Source: Clostridiaceae bacterium
GTDB taxonomy: Bacteria; Bacillota; Clostridia; Oscillospirales; Acutalibacteraceae
Assembly (NCBI GenBank): GCA_904501705.1
Contig: CAJGCA010000012.1
Location: 1 to 33,804 of the forward strand
Length of the DNA stretch: 33,804 nt
Direction: 5' to 3'
The notes below the pieces were generated by a model. That model ran no database searches. It worked only from the letters and a program-made list of their open reading frames with translations, and was not told where the DNA came from. This document shows positions 21,587 through 29,312 of the stretch, in pieces. Made by a program: the position numbers and the translations under genes. Position 1 is the stretch's first letter. Each line of letters starts with the position of its first letter.

Positions 21587-23203
21587 TCAGCAGCACCGCC
21601 TTATCTCGTCGGCGATGATCGCTTTGGCTTTTTCGATAAGTGCCTCGGTGGTGGTGTCGTTGACCAGCACCGTCACCCCGTCACGCGTGTAAAAAGCGTC
21701 GTCCGGCTGCGCGTTCATTCGCAGTAATGCTGCATCGCGGTCGATCCCGTCCCGCACCATAATGCGCGAAAGGCGCATCTCGGTGGGCGCCGTGACGGCA
21801 AGGATGCGGTCGCACAGCGCGTCCGCACCCGCTTCGTATAACAGCGGTGCATCCAGTACGGCGAGCGGGTGTCCCGCGTCGGCGAGATCTTCGAGCTGCT
21901 GTTTGATCGCCGCCATAATGGCGGGGTGGGTGATGCTGTTGAGCAGCGCCGCGGTCTCGGGGGTTGCAAAGGCGCGCTTTGCCAGCGTCTTGCGATCTAG
22001 GCTGCCGTCGGTGTGCAGGATATCGTCACCGAACGCGGCACACAATGCCTTGAGACAGTCAGTATTCGGCTCGGTTACTTGCCGTGCCACGCGGTCAGCG
22101 TCGACAATCGGCACGCCTGCTTCGCGGAACACGTCGGCTACGCAGGATTTGCCCGCACCCGTTGGACCGGTCAGCCCGATGACGCGGATGGTGTTGATGA
22201 TGTCGAATGCGGCGGCGCGGATAAGGCGGTTGTACACAGCCAGACCGACCCCTTGCGGGCGGGGAGAGGCGGCGTAGACGGTTTTTGCCCCCAGCTCATC
22301 GAGCTGGCGCAGGGCGTCAAATAACCGATGTGCTTGCTCGAGTGGGTTGTCTCGGTGCCCGTAAGACACGCACGGCACACGCAGATGTGGGATGTCCTCA
22401 TCAAAGCACAGTGCCGCAACGCCGTCATCGGCGTGGGCGTTCACATAGTCGATATACGCCGCGGCGGTGCCTTTGACCAGCCGCACCTGCGCCTTGGGCG
22501 CATAATGCTTATATTTCATTCCCGGGGATGCGGCGGTTGCGCCCTTTTTGAGTGCATGGGTGACCGCCTCGTCGATCTCGATCGGGCCGAGGACCTCCTC
22601 GAGCATTTCGGGGGTGATGCCGCCCGGCCGGAGCAAGCGCGGTTTGTCGCCGCACAGGCTGACGACGGTAGATTCTACGCCGACGGCGCTGTCTCCACCG
22701 TCGAGCACCGCGGCGATGCGCCCTTGCATATCCTCCATCACGCGCGCGGCGTTGGTGGGACTGGGCGAGCCGGATCGGTTCGCCGAGGGGGCAGCGAGGG
22801 GACATCCGCTGTGCAGGATGACCGCCTGCGCCACGGGATCGGATGGGAACCGCACCGCGACGGTGGAAAGACCTCCGCGCACCTCGTTCGGGATATGGTC
22901 GGCGGCGGGGAGGATGATGGTCAGCGGTCCCGGCCAATACGCCTCGGCCAAGCGACGCGCGTTATGGGGGATACCTTTAACGAGCGGCGTCCAGTCGGCG
23001 ATGTCCGCGATGTGTACGATGAGCGGGTTGTCCATCGGTCGATCCTTGGCGGTGAAGATGGACGCCACCGCCTTGGGGTTGAGCGCATCTGCCGCGAGTC
23101 CGTACACCGTCTCGGTCGGGACAGCCACCAACTGACCGTCCCGCAGTAAGCGGGCAGCCTCGTTAATGCCTTCGGTTGTTGGTTTTAGCAGCTGCGTGTT
23201 CAT
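21587..23203 (-). CDS. Fusion of L-threonylcarbamoyladenylate synthase (TsaC/Sua5) with dephospho-CoA kinase (CoaE)
   Basis: One uninterrupted 538-residue frame holds two enzymes. Residues 1-about 338 are Sua5-type: GQLVAVPTETVYGLAADA, FTAKDRPMDNPL, APSANRSGSPSPT, GVESTVVSL, RPGGITPEML, then the Sua5 C-terminal domain. It makes threonylcarbamoyl-AMP for tRNA t6A37. Residues about 339-538 are CoaE: IRVIGLTGPTGAGKS (P-loop), VPIVDADRVARQV, SITHPAI, and APLLYEAGADALCD. It performs the last step of CoA synthesis. The junction has no linker and no ATG, GTG or TTG near the start of the CoaE part, so separate translation is unlikely. Start: the ATG at 23201-23203 has AGG eight bases upstream; a GTG at 23218 overlapping the prfA stop is the alternative. 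Confidence 0.92.
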   Translation of the reverse strand: MNTQLLKPTTEGINEAARLLRDGQLVAVPTETVYGLAADALNPKAVASIFTAKDRPMDNPLIVHIADIADWTPLVKGIPHNARRLAEAYWPGPLTIILPAADHIPNEVRGGLSTVAVRFPSDPVAQAVILHSGCPLAAPSANRSGSPSPTNAARVMEDMQGRIAAVLDGGDSAVGVESTVVSLCGDKPRLLRPGGITPEMLEEVLGPIEIDEAVTHALKKGATAASPGMKYKHYAPKAQVRLVKGTAAAYIDYVNAHADDGVAALCFDEDIPHLRVPCVSYGHRDNPLEQAHRLFDALRQLDELGAKTVYAASPRPQGVGLAVYNRLIRAAAFDIINTIRVIGLTGPTGAGKSCVADVFREAGVPIVDADRVARQVTEPNTDCLKALCAAFGDDILHTDGSLDRKTLAKRAFATPETAALLNSITHPAIMAAIKQQLEDLADAGHPLAVLDAPLLYEAGADALCDRILAVTAPTEMRLSRIMVRDGIDRDAALLRMNAQPDDAFYTRDGVTVLVNDTTTEALIEKAKAIIADEIRRCC

Positions 23204-23214
23204 AGGATTACCTG

Positions 23215-24288
23215 TCACTTTTCTGATTGTTTAAGTTTTTCTGCGCGGTCGGCGGTGATGAGTGCGTCGATGATCTCGTTTAGATCGCCGTCCATGATCG
23301 TGTCGATCTTATACAGCGTTAGTCCGATGCGGTGATCGGTGACGCGTCCTTGCGGGAAGTTGTAAGTGCGGATGCGCTCGCTGCGGTCACCTGTACCGAC
23401 CTGCGCCTTGCGGTCGGCGGCGATGGCAAACTGCTGTTCGAGCTGCTTCTGCTCGAGCAGGCGGGAGCGAAGCACCCGCATCGCCTTATCCTTGTTTTTG
23501 TGCTGACTTCGCTCGTCCTGACATTCCACCACCGTGCCGGTTGGCAGATGGGTAATGCGGATAGCGGATTCGGTCTTGTTGATGTGCTGCCCGCCCGCAC
23601 CGCTGGAGCGGTAGGTGTCGATCTGCAGATCGGCGGGGTTAATATCGAACTCAACCTCTTCCGCCTCGGGCAGCACCGCCACCGTGACGGTGGAGGTGTG
23701 GATGCGCCCGCCCGTTTCGGTCTCGGGCACGCGCTGGACGCGGTGCACGCCGCTCTCAAATTTGAAGCGGCTGTACGCACCCTGACCCGTGATCATAAAA
23801 CTGACTTCCTTGTAGCCACCGAGTTCGGTCTCATTCGCGCCGACGATCTCGGTCGAGAACCCCTGCTTCTCTGCATACATCGCATACATTCGATAGAGAG
23901 AGCCTGCGAACAGCGCCGATTCCTCGCCTCCCGCGCCTCCGCGAATCTCGACGATAACATTGCGTTCGTCGTTAGGATCCTTCGGCAACAACAAGATTTT
24001 CAGTTCTTCGTTCAGCCGCGCGATGGTCTGCTTGCAGTCGGTGTATTCCTGCTGTGCCAGCTGGCGCAGTTCCTTGTCGTCGCCCGCCTCGGCGATCAGC
24101 TCCTCGGCGTCGGCGAGCTGAGCCTTCGCGTTTTTGAATTCCGCGTAAGCTTCGGCGATGGGCTGCAGCTCGCGGCTTTCCTTCATCAGCCGCGCAAACA
24201 GCTCGGGCTGTACGGTGACGGTGGGATCGTATAAGTTTTGCCCAATTTCTTCATAGCGTCGGGCAATGGCTTCCAGTTTTTCCAGCAT
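23215..24288 (-). CDS. prfA: Peptide chain release factor 1
   Basis: The 357-residue protein terminates translation at UAA and UAG. The stop-codon-reading PxT motif is PET at 188-190 (RVPETETGGRIHTS), and the catalytic GGQ is at 232-234 (SSGAGGQHINKTESA). The C-terminal RF1 signature DRSERIRTYNFPQGRVTDHRIGLT is present. AAAGGCGG precedes the ATG. DUF951 lies 42 bases upstream and the TsaC-CoaE fusion starts within a dozen bases downstream. The GGQ methyltransferase prmC, often placed between prfA and the Sua5 gene in Firmicutes, is missing here and must be elsewhere. Confidence 0.98.
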   Translation of the reverse strand: MLEKLEAIARRYEEIGQNLYDPTVTVQPELFARLMKESRELQPIAEAYAEFKNAKAQLADAEELIAEAGDDKELRQLAQQEYTDCKQTIARLNEELKILLLPKDPNDERNVIVEIRGGAGGEESALFAGSLYRMYAMYAEKQGFSTEIVGANETELGGYKEVSFMITGQGAYSRFKFESGVHRVQRVPETETGGRIHTSTVTVAVLPEAEEVEFDINPADLQIDTYRSSGAGGQHINKTESAIRITHLPTGTVVECQDERSQHKNKDKAMRVLRSRLLEQKQLEQQFAIAADRKAQVGTGDRSERIRTYNFPQGRVTDHRIGLTLYKIDTIMDGDLNEIIDALITADRAEKLKQSEK

Positions 24289-24330
24289 CGGTTATCCGCC
24301 TTTCTCATAGTATGAACATATGAGGGCAGT

Positions 24331-24513
24331 CTACTCCTGTCGTTCAATGCGGCGGATGTTCTTTTCCACCTTAAGTCGGGGGAGCATCATCTCGTGATCG
24401 CACCCGAGACAGCGCAGGCGAAAATCCATACCGATGCGCAGTACCTCAAAACGCTTATTACCGCAGGGGTGGTTTTTCTTCATTTCGATAATATCGCCCA
24501 CGTGCACATCCAT
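24331..24513 (-). CDS. DUF951 family protein
   Basis: The 60-residue protein (VHVGDIIEMKKNHPCGNKRFEV, then RLRCLGCDHEMMLPR) is typical DUF951: a small beta-rich domain with an NHPCG motif and a CxxC pair, so it may bind zinc or nucleic acid. The function is unknown. GGAGG precedes the ATG, and a near-consensus promoter drives it. It is the first gene of the prfA run. Confidence 0.93.
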   Translation of the reverse strand: MDVHVGDIIEMKKNHPCGNKRFEVLRIGMDFRLRCLGCDHEMMLPRLKVEKNIRRIERQE

Positions 24514-24546
24514 AGTCTTTCGCCTCCAAATGTGTATTATTAAAAT

Positions 24547-24575
24547 ATTTTACCATATTTTTATGTTTGGTGCAA
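24547..24575 (-). promoter_or_regulatory. SigA promoter of the DUF951-prfA-tsaC/coaE operon
   Basis: On the minus strand TTGCAC (24570-24575), a 17-bp spacer and TAAAAT (24547-24552). Confidence 0.8.
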
Positions 24576-24596
24576 TGCTGTTTGCGCAGAAATTCG

Positions 24597-24625
24597 GTAT
24601 ATTTTTTGGGCTGAGCGAGATACTA
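24597..24625 (+). promoter_or_regulatory. SigG/SigF-like promoter candidate for the repeat mini-protein
   Basis: GTATA (24597-24601), a 17-bp spacer and GATACTA (24619-24625) resemble forespore SigG elements (-35 GnATR, -10 CATnnTA). No good SigA pair is visible in the same stretch. This is pattern matching only. Confidence 0.4.
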
Positions 24626-24680
24626 TTGCAGAGAAACACATATGGTGCTTCTCATAAACGAGTCACAGGAGGGAATAAGA

Positions 24681-24830
24681 ATGGATCAGTTTAAGCAGAA
24701 CGATCAGAACCGCAAGAACAACCAGGATCAGAATCGTAAAAACAACAACGATCAGAACCGCAAGAACAACCAGGACCAGAACCGCAAGAACAACAACGAC
24801 CAGAACCGCAAGAATAACGACCTGTTCTAA
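24681..24830 (+). CDS. 49-residue hydrophilic repeat protein, five copies of DQNRKNNx
   Basis: After MDQFKQN come five perfect copies of the octapeptide DQNRKNN plus one variable residue (Q, N, Q, N, D), then LF. The protein is almost only Asn, Gln, Asp, Lys and Arg, with no Cys, Trp or aliphatic core, so it should be disordered. The DNA is a 24-bp tandem repeat (24702-24821), with copies 1-2 and 3-4 forming a 48-bp higher-order unit. Evidence that it is real: GGAGGG (24668-24673) seven bases before the ATG, a strong terminator right after the stop, and a forespore-like promoter. No known family is recognised. A small spore-packed protein is one guess. Confidence 0.75.
   Translation: MDQFKQNDQNRKNNQDQNRKNNNDQNRKNNQDQNRKNNNDQNRKNNDLF
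24702..24821 (+). repeat. 24-bp coding tandem repeat, five copies
   Basis: Five consecutive 24-bp units encode DQNRKNNx. They differ mainly by synonymous changes and at the eighth codon (CAG or AAC), which alternates over the first four units. Confidence 0.9.
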
Positions 24831-24833
24831 TGC

Positions 24834-24864
24834 AAAAACCGCCGGCTTATGTCGGCGGTTTTTT
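24834..24864. terminator. Terminator after the repeat mini-protein, shared with the siroheme gene
   Basis: AAAAACCGCCG (24834-24844) pairs with 24853-24863, followed by T's. The stop codon of the convergent gene at 24863 lies in its T-run. Confidence 0.85.
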
Positions 24865-25336
24865 ATTCTTTATCGATTTCTTGCAGGATCGTAGGTATGA
24901 GCACCTTGAGTCGATCGCGCAAACGGCGCTGCTTGTCCGTCGGGGCGGTGCCCGCAATGGTCACGACCAAATCATCCTGCAGGATCACCCGCGGGAAGAG
25001 GAATGTGCCGTAGTCAGCGGGCGAGGTAACGTTGACAGGGATGTTTTTCGCCTTACATTCTGTCGCGATGCGGATGTTCAGCTCGTTGTCCTCTGTCGCC
25101 GCGATGCATATCTGGGCATTGGTGCAGTCGCCGCGGAAATACTTACGCGGGATATGGCGCACAGTGTTCTCCTCGCTCATCTGTTTAAGTGCAGGGCAGA
25201 GGTCGGGGCTGATAACGGTCACCTTGGCACCGAAGCGCAGCAGTACCGCGGCGCGGCGTGCCGCAGCCTCACCGCCGCCGAAGACGGTGCAGTTGTTTCC
25301 AACGATATCAATGTGTAAAGGGAAACCGATTGACAT
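24863..25336 (-). CDS. Precorrin-2 dehydrogenase / sirohydrochlorin ferrochelatase (CysG N-terminal, Met8p-like)
   Basis: The 157-residue protein has the N-terminal Rossmann domain of CysG/Met8p: CTVFGGGEAAARRAAVLLRFGAKVTVISP, then ICIAATEDNELNIRIATECKAKNIPVNVTSPADYGTFLFPRVILQDDLVVTIAGTAPT. The last motif is the usual TxGxSP-type region, altered here to AGTAPT. The enzyme oxidises precorrin-2 with NAD and can insert iron, leading to siroheme. No uroporphyrinogen methyltransferase or other tetrapyrrole genes are nearby, so it stands alone. AGGCGG precedes the ATG. Confidence 0.88.
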   Translation of the reverse strand: MSIGFPLHIDIVGNNCTVFGGGEAAARRAAVLLRFGAKVTVISPDLCPALKQMSEENTVRHIPRKYFRGDCTNAQICIAATEDNELNIRIATECKAKNIPVNVTSPADYGTFLFPRVILQDDLVVTIAGTAPTDKQRRLRDRLKVLIPTILQEIDKE

Positions 25337-25372
25337 ACTCTGCCACCGCCTTTCTTAAAAATCTCCTTTCAC

Positions 25373-25401
25373 AATATATCATTTACCTAAGCCACTTACA
25401 A
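25373..25401 (-). promoter_or_regulatory. SigA promoter of the siroheme gene
   Basis: On the minus strand TTGTAA (25396-25401), a 17-bp spacer and TATATT (25373-25378). Confidence 0.75.
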
Positions 25402-25409
25402 GTCGCATC

Positions 25410-25431
25410 TTCGACAATTTTTCCGTGTCGA
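25410..25431. promoter_or_regulatory. Spo0A-box-like inverted repeat between the siroheme and SpoIIQ-like genes
   Basis: TTCGACA (25410-25416) is an exact reverse-strand Spo0A box (TGTCGAA), and TGTCGA (25426-25431) faces it across 9 bp. It is nine bases upstream of the siroheme -35 and 34 bases upstream of the SigF -35. Confidence 0.4.
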
Positions 25432-25464
25432 CTATGGTGAATGTGAATAAATGACACCTTTTCT

Positions 25465-25493
25465 GTATAAGTGGCAGCAGATGGGGAACACTG
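25465..25493 (+). promoter_or_regulatory. SigF promoter of the SpoIIQ-like gene
   Basis: GTATA (25465-25469), a 14-bp spacer and GGGAACACTG (25484-25493) match the B. subtilis SigF consensus (GYATA, then GGnnAnAHTR) at every fixed position. Confidence 0.7.
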
Positions 25494-25523
25494 TCCTTGA
25501 CATTGACAGAGAGGGAGAGACGT

Positions 25524-26234
25524 ATGAACATTCACGAAACCTCACGCTTTAAGCGTTTTATCAACGGGCGAGGATTTTATGTGGCGTTAGCGGTGTGCCT
25601 GCTGGCGGTCGGCGGTGTCGCGGTGGCGACCTTCGGCGAGACGCTGTTCGTTCGTGAGAGCGGGGAGTCGTCACCGAATTCCGAGACGACTCCCGTTGAG
25701 CAGATTGTCAGCGACCTGCCCGATGACCGCAAGACGACCACGACGACCACCACGACGACCTCAACTACGACCACGACGACCACGGCGGCAGCCGATCTGT
25801 ATATTTTGCCGTTCGGCAACGCTGTGCAGAAGGCATATAGTGACGGCAAACCCGCATATTCTGAAACGATGGGGGACTGGCGCACCCACGACGGCGCCGA
25901 TTTCGCAGGCGAGCTTGGACAGAAGGTGAAGGCGCTCGCTGATGGCAAGGTGACAACGGTGACCGAGAACCCGCTGTGGGGGACGGTGATCACTGTGGAT
26001 CACGGGATGGAGGTCATTTCCCACTATTATGGCGTTAAATCCGCCGTTAAAGCGGGCGACAGCGTCAAGGTTGGCGACCTACTCGGCACGCTGACCGCAA
26101 TTCCTTGCGAGTCTGCTGAGGGGCCGCATCTGCATCTCGAGATGAGCATCGATGGTAAGACTGTTGATCCCGTCGCCGCGATCGGGCTTGAGGTACGCTA
26201 TATCGAGGCTGCTGAGACGAAAAAGACCGAATAA
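25524..26234 (+). CDS. SpoIIQ-like membrane-anchored M23 (LytM) peptidase
   Basis: The 236-residue protein has a short cytoplasmic N-terminus, one transmembrane segment (about 18-38), a linker holding an almost pure threonine tract (71-87), and an extracytoplasmic M23 domain. The segment AYSETMGDWRTHDGADFAGELG is typical of SpoIIQ. In contrast to B. subtilis SpoIIQ, the zinc and catalytic residues look complete: H122, D126, and H202/H204 in GPHLHLEM. Clostridial SpoIIQ proteins retain the zinc site in this way and bind SpoIIIAH across the forespore septum during engulfment. The SigF-consensus promoter supports forespore expression. GAGGGAGAG precedes the ATG. A generic M23 endopeptidase is the alternative. 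Confidence 0.85.
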   Translation: MNIHETSRFKRFINGRGFYVALAVCLLAVGGVAVATFGETLFVRESGESSPNSETTPVEQIVSDLPDDRKTTTTTTTTTSTTTTTTTAAADLYILPFGNAVQKAYSDGKPAYSETMGDWRTHDGADFAGELGQKVKALADGKVTTVTENPLWGTVITVDHGMEVISHYYGVKSAVKAGDSVKVGDLLGTLTAIPCESAEGPHLHLEMSIDGKTVDPVAAIGLEVRYIEAAETKKTE

Positions 26235-26299
26235 ATCCTGCCCTCGGAAATCTCGCTGCATCTTTATGATGCGGCAGGAAACGGTCAGAGGGGCAACGG

Positions 26300-26334
26300 G
26301 AGACCGCCGAACAAATTTCGGCGGTCTCTTTTTT
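26300..26334 (+). terminator. Intrinsic terminator after the SpoIIQ-like gene
   Basis: GAGACCGCCGAA (26300-26311) pairs with 26317-26328, followed by a T-run. A second nested hairpin (TCCTGCC with GGCAGGA, 26237-26280) lies just before it. Confidence 0.9.
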
Positions 26335-26345
26335 ATAAAAATGAG

Positions 26346-26374
26346 TTGACAAATGAGACTGTTTCGCCTATACT
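26346..26374 (+). promoter_or_regulatory. SigA promoter of the alaS operon
   Basis: A perfect TTGACA (26346-26351), a 17-bp spacer and TATACT (26369-26374). Confidence 0.9.
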
Positions 26375-26383
26375 AATTAAGGT

Positions 26384-26618
26384 AAAAGCTGTGACGGAGA
26401 AAAATGGGAATTTTGCCGCGACAGAGAGGGCGATCGGAGCATACGCTTCGCTGTGAGATCGCCTCGCGTGTCAAGCCTGTGAGCCACTCCCGAGCCTCGC
26501 TGCGATGAGCGGCGGCGTGTTGTTCGCGTTAAGGACAGTCGAGTGGTGCGGCATACGTCGTACAATTTGGGTGGTACCACGGATCCTCCGTCCCATGTTT
26601 GGGCGGGGGCTTTTTTTA
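26384..26618 (+). promoter_or_regulatory. Alanine-specific T-box riboswitch
   Basis: The leader has a T-box core GGGTGGTACCACGG (26569-26582). Its TGGT would pair with an ACCA tRNA end, matching A73 of tRNA-Ala. Stem I shows the ACAGAGAG bulge region and the GCTGTGAGA distal loop. The likely specifier codon is GCC (26483-26485), preceded by GTGA and followed by an A and CTCC that can pair with the GGAG near 26395. The terminator stem (about 26585-26610) ends in seven T's. Uncharged tRNA-Ala should favour the antiterminator and switch on alaS and the genes after it. Confidence 0.92.
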
Positions 26619-26642
26619 TTGCAAGAAAGGATGCTGAACATT

Positions 26643-29294
26643 ATGGCAAAAGAACTCAAAAAGTATGGAGTAAACGAATTGCGTGAGATGTATCTCTCAT
26701 TCTTTGAGAGCAAGGAGCATCTGCGCCTGCCGAGTTTCTCGCTCGTGCCGCAGAACGACAAGAGCTTGCTGCTCATCAACGCCGGTATGACGCCGCTCAA
26801 GCCCTATTTCACGGGCGCGGAGATCCCGCCGCGCAAGCGGGTGACCACCTGTCAGAAGTGTATCCGCACGGGCGATATTGAGAATGTCGGTAAGACCGCG
26901 CGTCACGGTACTTTCTTTGAAATGCTGGGCAACTTCTCCTTTGGTGATTATTTTAAGACCGAGGCGATCCACTGGTCGTGGGAATTCCTCACCGAGGTGG
27001 TGGGGCTTGATCCCGAGCGTCTGTTCCCCTCGGTATATCTCGAGGACGACGAAGCGTTTGACATCTGGAACAAGGAAGTCGGCATCCCCGCCGATCGCAT
27101 TTTCCGCTTCGGTAAGGAGGACAACTTCTGGGAGCACGGCGCGGGTCCCTGTGGTCCCTGCTCGGAGATCTACTACGATCGCGGCGAGCGCTACGGCTGC
27201 GGTAAGCCCGACTGTAAGGTCGGCTGTGAATGCGACCGCTATATGGAAGTGTGGAACAACGTTTTCACCCAGTTCGAGAACGACGGAAACGGCAACTACA
27301 CTACCCTCGAGCAGAAGAATATCGACACCGGTATGGGCTTGGAGCGTCTCGCGGTCGTGGTGCAGGACGTCGACTCCATCTTCGATGTGGATACCCTGCA
27401 CGCCCTGCGTCAGCGCGTGTGCGATATGGCGGGCAAGACCTACAAAGAGAACTATAACGACGATGTATCCATCCGTCTGATCACCGATCACATTCGTTCG
27501 GCGACCTTTATGATCTCCGACGGTATCATGCCCACCAACGAGGGGCGCGGCTACGTGCTGCGCCGCCTTATCCGTCGCGCGGCGCGCCACGGCCGTCTGC
27601 TCGGTATCGAGGGGCAGTTCCTTGCTCAGCTCAGCGAGACGGTTATTGCGGGCTCGAAGGACGGTTATCCTGAGCTCGCGGAGAAAAAGGATTTCATCCT
27701 CAAGGTGCTGAATAACGAGGAGACCCAGTTCAACAAGACCATCGACCAGGGGCTGCGCATTCTCGCGGATATGGAGGAGGAGCTGCGGCAGAGCGGCGGC
27801 AAGACGCTAGACGGTGTCTCCGCGTTTAAGCTGTACGATACTTATGGTTTCCCGCTCGATCTGACCAAAGAAATTCTCGAGGAGAAAGGCTACACCCTCG
27901 ACGAGGAGGGTTTCAAGACCGAGATGGACAAGCAGCGCACCCGTGCGCGCGAATCCCGCGGCGTGACCAACTATATGGGCGCGGATGCGACGGTATACGA
28001 TCTGATCGATGCCGGGGTAACCACCACGTTCGTTGGCTACGATAAACTCACCACCGATGCGACCGTGACGGTGCTCGCGGGCGAGGATGAGCTGACCGAT
28101 ACCCTGATGGAGGGTCAGCGCGGCACCGTATTTACGGATGAGACCACTTTCTATGCCACGATGGGCGGTCAGGAAGGCGACCGTGGACACATTGTCGGTA
28201 AAAACGGCAAATTCGAGGTTACCGAGACCATCAAGCTGCGTGGCGGTAAGGTTGGTCATGTGGGTGTTGTTATTGGAGGAATGTTGTCTACCGGCGATGA
28301 GGTGGAGATGATTGTGGAAAGCGGCAATCGTCAGTTGACCTGTAAGAATCACTCCGCGACCCACCTGCTACAGAAGGCGCTGCGCACCGTGCTCGGTAAT
28401 CACGTTGAGCAGAAGGGTTCGCTCGTGACCTCGACCCGTCTGCGGTTTGACTTTGCGCATTTCCAGGCGATGACCGCTGAAGAACTCGCCGAGGTGGAGG
28501 CGCTGGTCAATGCGCAGATTGCGGCGGATCTTACGGTGGCGACCGCCGAGATGACGGTCGACGAGGCCAAGAAGGCGGGCGCGACCGCGCTGTTCGGCGA
28601 GAAATACGGCGACACCGTGCGTGTGGTGTCGATGGGCGACTTCTCGAAGGAGCTGTGTGGTGGTACGCACGTGTCGCACACCGGACAGATTACGACCTTT
28701 AAGATCCTCAGCGAGGGCGGCGTCGCAGCGGGCGTGCGCCGCATCGAGGCGTTGACCGGTGAGAGCGTACTGGCGTATTACGCTGCGCTTGAGGCGAAGA
28801 TGAGCCGTATTGCCGCAACACTCAAGGCAAAGGATAACGAGGTTGAGGACAGAGTTGCGCACCTGCAAGCGCAGGTCAAGGAGCTGTCTGCTGAGAACGA
28901 GAGCCTCAAAAACAAGCTCGCACAGAGCGCGATGGGCGACGTGATGGGCAAGGTGCAGGAGATCGGCGGTGTGAAGGTGCTGGCGACCCGCGTGCCGGAC
29001 GTGGATACCGCCGCGCTTCGCGAGTTGGGCGATCAGCTGCGCGATAAGATCGGCGAGGGCGTGGTCGTGCTGGTGACCACCTTTGCTGAAAAAGTGAGCA
29101 TCCTCGCCACAGCGACTGCCGGTGCTGTCGCTCTCGGTGTGCATGCGGGCAATATCGTCAAGCAGGTTTCCGCATTGTGTGACGGCAAGGGTGGCGGACG
29201 CCCTGACTCTGCGATGGCGGGCGGCAAGGACGTGACCAAAGCGGATGCCGTTATTGCCGCGGTGGCGGATACCGTCGCTGCTATGGTGAAATAA
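26643..29294 (+). CDS. alaS: Alanine-tRNA ligase
   Basis: The 883-residue class II synthetase charges tRNA-Ala. The N-terminal catalytic core includes LRLPSFSLVPQNDKSLLLINAGM, PPRKRVTTCQKCIRTGDIENVGKTARHGTFFEMLGNFSFGDY, and MGLERLAVVVQ. The editing domain has the zinc site HSATH (about 570-574) and CGGTH (about 671). A coiled-coil and the DHHA1-type C-Ala domain (GKGGGRPDSAMAGG) finish the protein. Start: the ATG at 26643 follows AAAGGA by 11 bases; an in-frame ATG at 26631 overlaps that site. Expression is controlled by the T-box upstream. The HIT gene follows after 18 bases. Confidence 0.97.
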   Translation: MAKELKKYGVNELREMYLSFFESKEHLRLPSFSLVPQNDKSLLLINAGMTPLKPYFTGAEIPPRKRVTTCQKCIRTGDIENVGKTARHGTFFEMLGNFSFGDYFKTEAIHWSWEFLTEVVGLDPERLFPSVYLEDDEAFDIWNKEVGIPADRIFRFGKEDNFWEHGAGPCGPCSEIYYDRGERYGCGKPDCKVGCECDRYMEVWNNVFTQFENDGNGNYTTLEQKNIDTGMGLERLAVVVQDVDSIFDVDTLHALRQRVCDMAGKTYKENYNDDVSIRLITDHIRSATFMISDGIMPTNEGRGYVLRRLIRRAARHGRLLGIEGQFLAQLSETVIAGSKDGYPELAEKKDFILKVLNNEETQFNKTIDQGLRILADMEEELRQSGGKTLDGVSAFKLYDTYGFPLDLTKEILEEKGYTLDEEGFKTEMDKQRTRARESRGVTNYMGADATVYDLIDAGVTTTFVGYDKLTTDATVTVLAGEDELTDTLMEGQRGTVFTDETTFYATMGGQEGDRGHIVGKNGKFEVTETIKLRGGKVGHVGVVIGGMLSTGDEVEMIVESGNRQLTCKNHSATHLLQKALRTVLGNHVEQKGSLVTSTRLRFDFAHFQAMTAEELAEVEALVNAQIAADLTVATAEMTVDEAKKAGATALFGEKYGDTVRVVSMGDFSKELCGGTHVSHTGQITTFKILSEGGVAAGVRRIEALTGESVLAYYAALEAKMSRIAATLKAKDNEVEDRVAHLQAQVKELSAENESLKNKLAQSAMGDVMGKVQEIGGVKVLATRVPDVDTAALRELGDQLRDKIGEGVVVLVTTFAEKVSILATATAGAVALGVHAGNIVKQVSALCDGKGGGRPDSAMAGGKDVTKADAVIAAVADTVAAMVK

Positions 29295-29312
29295 TAGGGA
29301 GGAGCATCGGTA

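Noticed and set aside
24702..24821. The 24-bp repeats as a CRISPR array
   Set aside because: The units are directly adjacent with no spacers, keep an open frame with synonymous changes, and sit behind a ribosome site.
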